From assembly GCF_014203365.1 (NCBI RefSeq), contig NZ_JACHIS010000001.1:4030001-4094000 (forward strand): a stretch of 64,000 nt of DNA, written 5' to 3'. This document shows, one piece after another, positions 44,192 through 51,759 of this stretch. Under the pieces are notes generated by a model. It made no database searches. It saw only the letters and a program-made list of their open reading frames with translations, and was not told where the DNA came from. The position numbers and the translations under genes were made by a program. This DNA comes from Actinoalloteichus hymeniacidonis. Lineage in GTDB: Bacteria > Actinomycetota > Actinomycetes > Mycobacteriales > Pseudonocardiaceae. Numbering within the stretch: position 1 is the stretch's first letter; the number at the start of each line of letters is the position of its first letter.

Positions 44192-44581
44192 ATGCCGTTC
44201 GCCGCGATCACCTATGACATCAGGGCAGGCCACGAGGATGAGGTCGTCGAGGCTTTCGGCGGATTCCAGCGGGTGCCCTCGGCCGAGGTGGTCGACGGCG
44301 AGGGCCGGGCGGCGGCCCGGATTCTGGCGACGGCGGTATTCATCCGCGACGACCTGCTGGTCCGGTTCATCGAGTACGAGGGAGACCTGGACGCGGTCGC
44401 GCGGTTCATGGCCGCTCAGCCGGGGGTGCGCGAGGTGGAGCGCAGGCTGGCGCCGTACCTGAAGAGTCCTCGCAACACCGGCACCGTCGAGGGGTTCGTC
44501 AAGACCTTCGCCGACAGCATGCTGCGGTCGGTCACCCAGATCTCGGTGCCTCGCGGGCCCGCCACCGAGACATCCGCCTGA
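44192..44581 (+). CDS. SchA/CurD-like domain protein (copy 1)
   Basis: The 129-residue protein begins MPFAAITYDIRAGHEDEVVEAF and contains ATAVFIRDDLLVRFIEYEGDLDAVARFM and a VERRLAPYL motif. This is the SchA/CurD family first seen in spore-pigment PKS loci; the biochemical role is unproven, and a hydroxylase or cyclase-accessory role has been suggested. AAGGAG lies 9 nt before the ATG. It is about half identical in its core to the second copy at 48051-48431. It diverges from the PKS operon. Confidence 0.85.
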   Translation: MPFAAITYDIRAGHEDEVVEAFGGFQRVPSAEVVDGEGRAAARILATAVFIRDDLLVRFIEYEGDLDAVARFMAAQPGVREVERRLAPYLKSPRNTGTVEGFVKTFADSMLRSVTQISVPRGPATETSA

Positions 44582-44602
44582 CCGTCCGCGGGTCGCAGGC
44601 GG
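44574..44602 (+). terminator. Possible terminator of SchA/CurD copy 1
   Basis: CCGCCT-GACC faces GGTC-gc-AGGCGG around a 7-nt loop, overlapping the stop codon. If it functions, the antiporter gene has its own promoter. Confidence 0.4.
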
Positions 44603-44947
44603 GTTCGGCCGGCCCGTCGAGGCCCGCACAGGGTCGAGCGGGCGCCCGGGCCTGCGAGTCAACGACGATGTCGCCGACGCTCCACGATGGTGGCTCTCGA
44701 CGACAGTCGAGTACACCCGGCGGAACCTCGGTCCACGCTGCGCAGCCGCTTCCTGGATTCCGACGAATCCCTCCGCATCGCCCGATTTCGACGTTAGGAT
44801 TTCCGCGGCCACAAAACGGTTTGACGGCCGCCCGCACCGAGCTCGCGGGTCCGGCCGTGCCGTCACCATGGATCAGTGAGCTGCGGGGTCTTCGACGAAG
44901 CAATCCGCCCGGTTCGGCGGAGAGCGTTCACGATCAGGGGATCCGTC
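44603..44947. promoter_or_regulatory. Region upstream of antiporter with two 16-bp dyads
   Basis: Two dyads of identical geometry (6-bp arms, 4-bp centre) occur: CTCGAC-gaca-GTCGAG (44696-44711) and GGATTC-cgac-GAATCC (44755-44770). They are upstream of the antiporter start at 44948 and could be operator sites for a dimeric repressor. A TAGGAT hexamer near 44795 might be a -10 element. No gene was found here. Confidence 0.3.
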
Positions 44948-46429
44948 ATGGTGACAACATCAACACAGGAGGAAAGACCGAACGCCGTAGGAACCAATCG
45001 ATGGCGCCGACCATTGATCTACTTCCTCTTCGTGGTACCCGCCGCCGCGATCGCGCTGTTCCTGGTGCAGGCACGCACGTCCTGGGTCGGCGACGAACCG
45101 GCGCAGGCGGGCATGGCGGGCCAGCTGGTGGCACCGCTGCACGACGTACTCGGCCTGGTGCTCGTCGCCTGCGCCATCGTCGTGGTCGCCACTCAACTCG
45201 CCGGCGCTCTGGCCGCCCGATTCCAGCAGCCGAGGGTCGTCGGGGAGATCACCGCCGGTCTCCTGTTGGGCCCGACCGTGCTGGGTTTACTGGCCCCATC
45301 GGTCTCCGAACTCCTCTTCCCAGGCGACGTCCGGTTCTTCCTCACCACGATCGGCCAACTCGGCGTCATCTTCTTCATGTTCGAGGTCGGTCGGGAACTG
45401 CCCTTCTCACTGCTCAAGAAGAACACCTCGGCCGCGGTGATCGTCGGCCACGCCGGAATCGCGATCCCCTTCGTACTCGGGGTCTGCCTCGCGGTGTGGC
45501 CGTTGGCGGATCTGCGACCGGAGGGCGTCGGAAGCGGTCCGTTCGCGATCTTCATCGGGGTGGCGTTGAGTGTCACCGCGTTCCCGGTCCTGGCCAAGAT
45601 CCTGCACGACCGCAAGATCAAGGACACCAGGATCGGCGCACTCGGCATGGCGACCGCGGGAATCGACGACGTCACCGCATGGTGTCTGCTCGCGCTGGTG
45701 GTGGCCGGGGTCAACGGGGACTCACTCGGCAGCGTCCTCGGGATCGTGCTGCTCTCGGTCACCTACGCGGCGATGATGTGGTGGGTGGTCCGCCCATTGC
45801 TGGCCAGGCTCGCCGCCTATACCGATGCCGATCCGAGCAGATCGCCGATTCTGATGATCGCCATCCTGATGCTCATCATGCTGTCCTCCGGGGCCACGGC
45901 GATGATCGGCATCGAGGCCATCTTCGGCGCATTCCTGGCAGGCATCGTCACACCGAGGTCTTCCCGAGGGGCGACGGAGTTCGCTTTCCGACTGTCGGGG
46001 CCGACACACTGGCTGATGTTGCCGGTGTTCTTCGCAGGCATCGGCTTGAGCACCGACCTCTGGGATGCGGCATCCGGAGCCGGCGGCCTCGTCATGGGAC
46101 TGGTGCTCCTGGTCGCCGTCGGCGGGAAGTTCCTGGGAGTCGTCCTGCCCGCGCTCGCGGTCGGCACCGGCGCGCGAACGGCGCTGGCGCTCGGCTCGAT
46201 GATGAACTGCCGAGGACTCACCGAGATCGTGGTCCTGAATCTTGGGCTGTCACTGGGAGTGATCTCGGCGGACCTGTTCGCGGCGTTCCTGATCATGACG
46301 CTGTTGACCACTGCGGTCACCGGTCCGCTGTTGGAGCTGCTACGCCCCCGCAGCGGTCCGGACGTCGTCATGTGGCAGATGGAGCCGGAGGCGGTGCAGG
46401 AACCGGTGTCGAGCTCGACGCGTTCCTGA
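44948..46429 (+). CDS. CPA2-type cation/proton antiporter
   Basis: The 493-residue protein has about 13 predicted membrane helices and the Na+/H+ exchanger fold: QPRVVGEITAGLLLGPTVLG, GVALSVTAFPVLAKILHDRK and the GIDDVTAWCLLA double-Asp helix expected for cation binding. A cytosolic C-terminal tail is short and lacks KTN/TrkA domains. Antiporters of this class accompany several aromatic polyketide and polyether loci, perhaps for ion homeostasis or resistance; that link is inferred. The ATG at 44948 is preceded by AGGGG. Confidence 0.88.
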   Translation: MVTTSTQEERPNAVGTNRWRRPLIYFLFVVPAAAIALFLVQARTSWVGDEPAQAGMAGQLVAPLHDVLGLVLVACAIVVVATQLAGALAARFQQPRVVGEITAGLLLGPTVLGLLAPSVSELLFPGDVRFFLTTIGQLGVIFFMFEVGRELPFSLLKKNTSAAVIVGHAGIAIPFVLGVCLAVWPLADLRPEGVGSGPFAIFIGVALSVTAFPVLAKILHDRKIKDTRIGALGMATAGIDDVTAWCLLALVVAGVNGDSLGSVLGIVLLSVTYAAMMWWVVRPLLARLAAYTDADPSRSPILMIAILMLIMLSSGATAMIGIEAIFGAFLAGIVTPRSSRGATEFAFRLSGPTHWLMLPVFFAGIGLSTDLWDAASGAGGLVMGLVLLVAVGGKFLGVVLPALAVGTGARTALALGSMMNCRGLTEIVVLNLGLSLGVISADLFAAFLIMTLLTTAVTGPLLELLRPRSGPDVVMWQMEPEAVQEPVSSSTRS

Positions 46430-46441
46430 TCCATGCAGGAT

Positions 46442-46479
46442 GACGGGGTGGACATCGCACGGCGGATGTCCGCCCCGTC
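46442..46479. terminator. Bidirectional terminator
   Basis: A 15-bp stem with one G-T wobble (GACGGGGTGGACATC 46442-46456 with 46465-46479), 8-nt loop, lies between the convergent stops of the antiporter and the DUF1772 gene. Confidence 0.75.
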
Positions 46480-46491
46480 GTATCGTCCCGC

Positions 46492-46947
46492 TCAGCCCAG
46501 GCCGAGAGACACGGTCGTGCTCAGTGCCGCCAACAGCGACAGCACCGTCCGCGCCGCGTGCCATCGACGCCAGAGCGGCCGGGGGTCCGACCAATCGGCG
46601 GGCATGGACTCGGGATCCAACACCTTGACCCGCCGATTGATCGGCACATTGCAGAAGTGGGACACCACCGAGACCGCGGCCAACAGCGCTGCGGCGAGGA
46701 GATACAGCAACCGTCGAGAACCCTCGGGAACGAGGAACGCGAGGACGAGACAGACCGTCGTCGAGGACAACACCAGGATCGGCATCGTGGGGTCCCAGTT
46801 CCGACCGATCAACCTGTGGGTATAGACGTACCGATCCGGTGGCATCGCGATCATCGCAGGCAGCACGCTCAGTGCCACGGCGAACAGCACCCCGGCCACC
46901 ACCGAACTGCCGAGCACGGCGGCGGTCCCGAGGACGAGGACCGTCAT
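46492..46947 (-). CDS. DUF1772 / anthrone-oxygenase-like membrane protein
   Basis: The 151-residue protein has four predicted helices (about 4-25, 50-70, 78-98, 130-150) and the DUF1772 pattern: an N-terminal span followed by MPPDRYVYTHRLIGRNWDP and, after the third span, CNVPINRRVKVLDPESMPADW. Some family members are called anthrone oxygenases in fungal and bacterial aromatic pathways. Its place at the end of the POT-SDR-SchA-dehydrogenase operon fits a tailoring oxidation step. The ATG has no strong ribosome site, only GGGGCGG; a gap of 115 bp separates it from the gene before. Confidence 0.75.
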   Translation of the reverse strand: MTVLVLGTAAVLGSSVVAGVLFAVALSVLPAMIAMPPDRYVYTHRLIGRNWDPTMPILVLSSTTVCLVLAFLVPEGSRRLLYLLAAALLAAVSVVSHFCNVPINRRVKVLDPESMPADWSDPRPLWRRWHAARTVLSLLAALSTTVSLGLG

Positions 46948-47062
46948 GTCGGGACCGCCCCGATGCTTGCCTTCACCTGATTCGCTCCTTCCCCGTGGCA
47001 CGGCGGGCTCGACCGTGCGCCTGCTGATTCCGGCGCACCCCACGGCCCGTGTCCAGGACGGC

Positions 47063-48046
47063 TCAGCTCGTGCCGGTCGATGTGGCGCTGGGGACGGACA
47101 CCGCGGCGACGTCGACCACGGCGGCCGCGTCATCGTCGCCCCGCCCCCGCTCGATCAGGGTGTCGAACCGGCGGGCCGTCTGATCGACCACCGGAAGCGC
47201 GAAGCCGTGATCGGCGGCGGCCTCCTGCACCAGGCGGAGGTCCTTGCGCATCAGCTCGGTGCGGAACCCGGCGGGGGTGAAGGTCCCCCTCCGCATGAAG
47301 TCCGCACGGAAACCGAGGACCGGGGAACGCCAACCACTGTTGTCCAGCGCGTCGAGCACCAGCTCCCGGTCCAGTCCCGCCGATTCCGCGAAGGCCAGCG
47401 CCTCCGCCAGACCGGCGGTCTGCACCCCGAGGATCAGGTTGAAGGCGAGCTTCAACGAGCTGGCCCGTCCCCATGTCCCGAGGTAGCGCACCTCCTGGCT
47501 CACGGCGCTCAGGACGTCCGAGACGGAGTCCACGGCCTCCTGCTCTCCCGAGGCGAAAACCCGCAGCATGCCGAGCGTGGCCATCTGCGGGTTGCCGATC
47601 ACGCATCCCTCCACCCGGTCGACCCCGAGGACGGCGAGCCGATCGGCGGCGGCCCTGGCGAAGTGTGGGGCGACCGTGGACGCGTCGATCACCGTGCTGC
47701 CCGGTACGAGACGAGCCGCGGCCTCACCGAAGAGGATCTTCTCGACGGCGGCCTCGTCGGCCAGGCTCAGCAGGATGACCGGGGACGCTCCCGCAGCGTC
47801 GGCAGCCGACTCCGCGAGTGTCGCCCCCGCCGCCACCAACGGCGCGGCCTTGGCGGGGGTCCGGTTGTAGACGGTGACAGGGAAGTTCGCGGCCAACAGG
47901 GCATGAGCCATTCCCGCGCCCATCCCGCCGAGCCCGATGACCGACACCGGACGCGGGGTGCGGGCTCTCTCGTTCTCGGCGACCTGCAGACCCGATTTCG
48001 GGCGGGCCCCGGGGTGCTCGGAGTTCGACACAGTCGACATCGCCAT
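47063..48046 (-). CDS. NAD(P)-dependent 6PGDH/beta-hydroxyacid-dehydrogenase-like protein
   Basis: The 327-residue protein has an N-terminal Rossmann domain (SVIGLGGMGAGMAHALL, VYNRTPAKAAPLVAAGA) and an all-helical C-terminal domain as in 3-hydroxyisobutyrate dehydrogenase and imine reductases. The family catalytic Lys is in SLKLAFNLI. The first 30 residues are a hydrophilic extension. Reductases of this class are rare in type II PKS loci; reduction of a carbonyl or imine on a tailoring group is a guess. The ATG at 48046 has GGGAG 8 nt upstream and sits 4 bp after the SchA/CurD stop, so it is in the same operon. Confidence 0.83.
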   Translation of the reverse strand: MAMSTVSNSEHPGARPKSGLQVAENERARTPRPVSVIGLGGMGAGMAHALLAANFPVTVYNRTPAKAAPLVAAGATLAESAADAAGASPVILLSLADEAAVEKILFGEAAARLVPGSTVIDASTVAPHFARAAADRLAVLGVDRVEGCVIGNPQMATLGMLRVFASGEQEAVDSVSDVLSAVSQEVRYLGTWGRASSLKLAFNLILGVQTAGLAEALAFAESAGLDRELVLDALDNSGWRSPVLGFRADFMRRGTFTPAGFRTELMRKDLRLVQEAAADHGFALPVVDQTARRFDTLIERGRGDDDAAAVVDVAAVSVPSATSTGTS

Positions 48047-48050
48047 GGCA

Positions 48051-48431
48051 CTAGCTCCCGACTCGATGTGTGTCGACCGACAGCTGGGAGATGCAGCGCA
48101 TGGTCGCATCCCGGAAGTAGGCATCGAAGCCCTCCTGCGTATCGGTCTCCCGCTGTTGCTGCAGGTAGGGCGCCAATTCGTCCTCGACCACGTGCACCCC
48201 GCGTTGGGTCGCCATATGCCCGGCGATCGCGCTGAAGTCCCCCTCGTAGTGGATGACCCGAACCATGAACTCGTCCTTGATGAAGACGGCGGTGCCCAGC
48301 AGGCGTCCGGCCGGAGTGCCGTCCGGCGAGCGGAACTCGGGAGTGTCCACCCGCTGGTAACGGCCGAAGATCTCGGCGATCGCATCCTCGTTGCCGGGCT
48401 GCACCCGGTAGGTGATCGCGGCGTACGGCAT
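48051..48431 (-). CDS. SchA/CurD-like domain protein (copy 2)
   Basis: The 126-residue protein shares with copy 1 the start MPYAAITYRVQPGNEDAIAEIF and the segment GTAVFIKDEFMVRVIHYEGDF, then VVEDELAPYL. It continues to a C-terminal part also present in copy 1 (GFDAYFRDATMRCISQLSV against GFVKTFADSMLRSVTQISV), so the similarity is end to end. The ATG overlaps the SDR stop (TGATG), giving translational coupling. Function uncertain, as for copy 1. Confidence 0.85.
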   Translation of the reverse strand: MPYAAITYRVQPGNEDAIAEIFGRYQRVDTPEFRSPDGTPAGRLLGTAVFIKDEFMVRVIHYEGDFSAIAGHMATQRGVHVVEDELAPYLQQQRETDTQEGFDAYFRDATMRCISQLSVDTHRVGS

Positions 48432-49168
48432 CAGATTCCTCCATCCACGTTCAGGATTGCTCCGGTGATGTAGGCAGACGTGTCCCCTGCCAGGAACAGC
48501 ACGGCGCCCGCGACGTCCTCGGGTCGGCAGATCCGCCCGAGCGCCGTCATCGCGACGATCCGGTCGTGAACCTGCGGTGGTAGGTCGTCGGCATCCTCCG
48601 ACGCCACGACGCCGGGGGCGACGAGGTTGACCCGGATGCCGCGCGGACCGAGTTCCTTGCACAGGGCGCGGGTGAAACCGATCAGCGCGGCCTTGGCAGC
48701 CGTGTAGTGCACGCCCGCAGGCCTGCCCCGCAACGCGACCGAGGACCCGATCCCGACCACGGAGGCGCCGGGCGCGAGTAGATCGTCCAAGGCGTGGGTG
48801 ACCAGGTACGAGGCGGTGATGTTGTGATCGAGGACCCGCCGCCACTCCTGCTCGCCGAGCGCGCTGAACGGGACGGCCCCGTCGACCCCGACGTTGTTGA
48901 CCAGCACGTCGACCGACCCGAGGCCCTCGCGTACCGACTCGGCGAGCCGCTCGACGTCGTGCGCGACGGTCACGTCCGCTTGGACGAGTCGCGGTTGCAG
49001 GCCCCGTTCCGCCAGCTCCTTGGCGAGGTCGTCCGCCGCATCCCCCGGCGAGCGGTGGACTACGAGCAGCTCGGCGCCCTCTCGCGCGAACGCCTCGACG
49101 ATCACTCGACCGATCCCTCGGGTCCCGCCGGTCACGACAACCTTCTTCCCGGCCAGAGCTTGGTCCAC
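48431..49168 (-). CDS. SDR ketoreductase (second copy in the island)
   Basis: The 245-residue SDR shows TGGTRGIG (13-20), NNVG instead of NNAG at 91-94, Ser142 (GIGSSVALRG), Tyr155 and Lys159 (YTAAK), and a final NVDGGI. It has the same length plan as the PKS-operon ketoreductase at 38895 and is evidently a paralogue, so it may reduce a second keto position or a later intermediate. The GTG at 49168 has GGAGAGGAG upstream. It follows the POT transporter by 134 bp on the same strand. Confidence 0.88.
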   Translation of the reverse strand: MDQALAGKKVVVTGGTRGIGRVIVEAFAREGAELLVVHRSPGDAADDLAKELAERGLQPRLVQADVTVAHDVERLAESVREGLGSVDVLVNNVGVDGAVPFSALGEQEWRRVLDHNITASYLVTHALDDLLAPGASVVGIGSSVALRGRPAGVHYTAAKAALIGFTRALCKELGPRGIRVNLVAPGVVASEDADDLPPQVHDRIVAMTALGRICRPEDVAGAVLFLAGDTSAYITGAILNVDGGI

Positions 49169-49302
49169 CGGTACTCCTCTCCTCGACGAAACAGGTGCCC
49201 GAACGAACCCGCGAGCGCACTTGGGCGCTGGCTGAGCGAGAAGCATGGGCAGTGCAGGCGGCCCACCACGGACACGAACCGGACCGGCGCGATGGATCGC
49301 CC

Positions 49303-50847
49303 TCAGCCCGAGCCGATGGGCGTCGGCGGTGGCCCGACCGGCCGATTCGGGACCGTCGAGCCCGCGCTCCCCTCGCCGCGCCCCCGGCTCAGCGATCGGG
49401 TCAGTCGTCGCCGACCCAGCACGAAGCACAGACCGACACCGGTCGTGATCGAACCGAGGAGCAGGTAGTAGAGGGGCTCCGGAATGAGTTGGGCCAGTTG
49501 CACGACGCCACTGCCCAGGCCGCCGCCGAGGCCGGCGAAGAGCCACAACAGACCGAGGAGCCGCGAGGTGAACTGCGTGGGCAGCACCTCCGCGGCGGCG
49601 GCGATGCTCACCGAGGCGATGACGATCTCGCCCCCGGCATGTGCCAGGTACACCACCAGCAGCCAGCCCGGCGAGACCAGCGCGCCCATCGAGGCGAGCG
49701 AGGTGGCCACCGACATCAACAGGAAGCTGCCACCCATCAGCACCAAGCCGATGGCGAACTTCACCGCGACGTTGTTGCGCCGTCCGATCCTGGGCAACGC
49801 GGCGGCGATCACCGGCGCGAGCATCAGGATGAACAGCGGGGTCGCGGACTGCAACCAGCTGGCGGGAACCTCCCAGCCCAGCACCATCCGATCGGTGTGG
49901 TCCCTGGCGAAGAGATTCAGCAGCGAGGACGCGTGCGCATTCATCATCCAGAACAGCGCCGCGCCGAGGAACACCACCAGGAACGCCCGAAGCCTACGTC
50001 GGTCGCCGCTGCCGAGCCCCGGATCACGGTGCAGAGCGGCGAATCCGAGGAACGGCGCGATCACGGTGGCGATCCCGATGAGTGCGACCACCACCAGCAG
50101 GTGAAGCGCACCGAACCACCAGAGCACCAGTGTCGCGGCCAGGACGACGCCCAAGCCGATGGTGGCTCTGCGTCGCGCGACGGCTCGTTCCCGGATGTCC
50201 AATGGACGAGCCGGTGCCGCGCCGACCACGCCGAAGCGGCTCCCGCTGTTCGCCAGCCGCAGACCGCACAGCAGCATCATGAGGGCGGCTACGAGGAAAC
50301 CGAGCCGCCAGTGCACCCGCTCACCGAGATAACCGGTGATCAAGGGGGCTAGCAGCGCGCTGATCTGAACACCGACGTACATCAGCGAGATACCGGCCTC
50401 GCGTTGACGTGCATCGGAGAACATCAGGTTGATCATGGCCTGGTGGTTGGGTTTGAAGAGGCCTCCCGCGACCGCCAGTACGATGAGGCCGAGCACCGTC
50501 TGGATACCGACGGGCAAGGCCATCAGCAGGTAGCCGACCATCCCGAGGAACGCGGCCGAGGTGAGTGCACGGCGTTGGCCCAGGACTCGGTCCCCACACC
50601 AGCCACCGAAGTGCGAGAGCATGAACATCAGGCCGATCCAGGCGCCGAACAGGGGCGCCGCCTGGCCTATCGGCAGACCCAGGCCGCCCTCCGTCCGAGG
50701 CGCCGATGCATAGAGCACCAGGACCGCCTGCATACCGAAGAATCCGAACCGTTCCAAAGCGTCGGTGGAGAACAGCGTCGCGTACCACCGAGGCATGGCT
50801 CGGAGCCGAACGGGTTCGGCCGAGGGATGTGGTGTTGCGGAGTTCAT
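49303..50847 (-). CDS. POT/PTR2-family proton-coupled transporter
   Basis: The 514-residue MFS protein has about 12-14 membrane helices and the POT signature near the N-terminus (ERFGFFGMQAVLVLY), with GGLFKPNHQAMINLMF and ISLMYVGVQISALLAP, matching the PTR2 motif regions. Family members import di- and tripeptides with protons; in this island it may instead move the polyketide or a conjugate, which is inference. A Ser/Pro-rich tail of about 30 residues is cytoplasmic. GGGAGG lies 6 nt before the ATG. It appears to head the five-gene operon running to 46492. Confidence 0.87.
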   Translation of the reverse strand: MNSATPHPSAEPVRLRAMPRWYATLFSTDALERFGFFGMQAVLVLYASAPRTEGGLGLPIGQAAPLFGAWIGLMFMLSHFGGWCGDRVLGQRRALTSAAFLGMVGYLLMALPVGIQTVLGLIVLAVAGGLFKPNHQAMINLMFSDARQREAGISLMYVGVQISALLAPLITGYLGERVHWRLGFLVAALMMLLCGLRLANSGSRFGVVGAAPARPLDIRERAVARRRATIGLGVVLAATLVLWWFGALHLLVVVALIGIATVIAPFLGFAALHRDPGLGSGDRRRLRAFLVVFLGAALFWMMNAHASSLLNLFARDHTDRMVLGWEVPASWLQSATPLFILMLAPVIAAALPRIGRRNNVAVKFAIGLVLMGGSFLLMSVATSLASMGALVSPGWLLVVYLAHAGGEIVIASVSIAAAAEVLPTQFTSRLLGLLWLFAGLGGGLGSGVVQLAQLIPEPLYYLLLGSITTGVGLCFVLGRRRLTRSLSRGRGEGSAGSTVPNRPVGPPPTPIGSG

Positions 50848-51759
50848 CGGACGCCTCCCGCCGATAGCGCGCGGTCGATCGGTCAGGACCGCAGAACCGG
50901 CGGCGAAGCGACCGTGATGCGACTCCGGCGGAGCCGGGGCAGCGAATGAGGCGAGCTCTCGTCGGCAGTGCTCGCGCTCGGGCCACGCCGGTGATCACGC
51001 CGCAGCATCGCAACCCTGCCTGCGGCGCGGATCGACGTGGCGTGTGCCTGCGGCGAACACCCGTCGACGTCCAGGTGCGATGCCCGGCTCACAGAACCTG
51101 TCATGGCGCCAGACTGACGATCCGCCATCGAGAACCGCTCAAGTCGATCTCGGAGGCGCGGTCGTCCGGTCGAGGGCGCCGATGCCCTCGCACGCGCGGA
51201 CACGGTGCACGTGGAGCGCTCGTGACGGGTTCCGCCATCGCGGAATCAGGATTCGACGGAATCGGAAAGCTTCATCCGGTCGGTTCCACACTCGAAGACA
51301 GGCCGAGAACGGGTGACACCCGAGGGTCACTCAATCGGGCGGAGTCCTATTTCGCGGAAACATAACGACGATGCGCCACGACAAGCATATGACCACCGAA
51401 ACCAGGCGCAGCAGTGTATTGGTCACCGAAGCGACACCGGTCCACCACAGGTGACACAAGCTGTTCTATCCAGTCGATTTCCAGCCTTACTCCAGTCAGA
51501 CTCCAGCCAGCCTCCAGTTCGAGCGACGAACGTCGCGCTTGGTGCAGGCGACCGGATAAGACGAGAACCGTCTACATGAGCCGGGATCGACTGATATCGA
51601 AGCAGTGAGGGGAAAGAGTCGAGACAGTAGCGACCCTGCGGGGGCCGTTGGGGGCCGATATCGCCGCCGATCGCGGGTACACGACCTGGTGACTATCCGC
51701 CATCGACACGTGAGATCGGCATTCCGGGAGCTCACTGGATCAGGTCGACCGGAAGGAGA
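50848..51759. other. Long divergent regulatory region between POT operon and SARP gene
   Basis: About 910 bp without a supported gene. The right half is less GC-rich than its surroundings and contains the 11-bp-spaced heptamer array at 51467-51517. Promoters of the POT operon and of the SARP gene must both lie here. Short frames exist on both strands but lack ribosome sites. Confidence 0.55.
51467..51517 (+). promoter_or_regulatory. SARP-type operator: five heptamers with 11-bp period
   Basis: TATCCAG, TTTCCAG, ACTCCAG, ACTCCAG and CCTCCAG start at 51467, 51478, 51489, 51500 and 51511, exactly 11 bp apart, sharing TCCAG and leaving 4-bp spacers. SARP/AfsR-type activators bind direct heptamers on one face of the helix at this spacing. 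It is 243 bp before the SARP start at 51760 and 620 bp before the POT gene; a GGATAAGAC about 35 bp downstream could be a -10 region. Confidence 0.65.
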
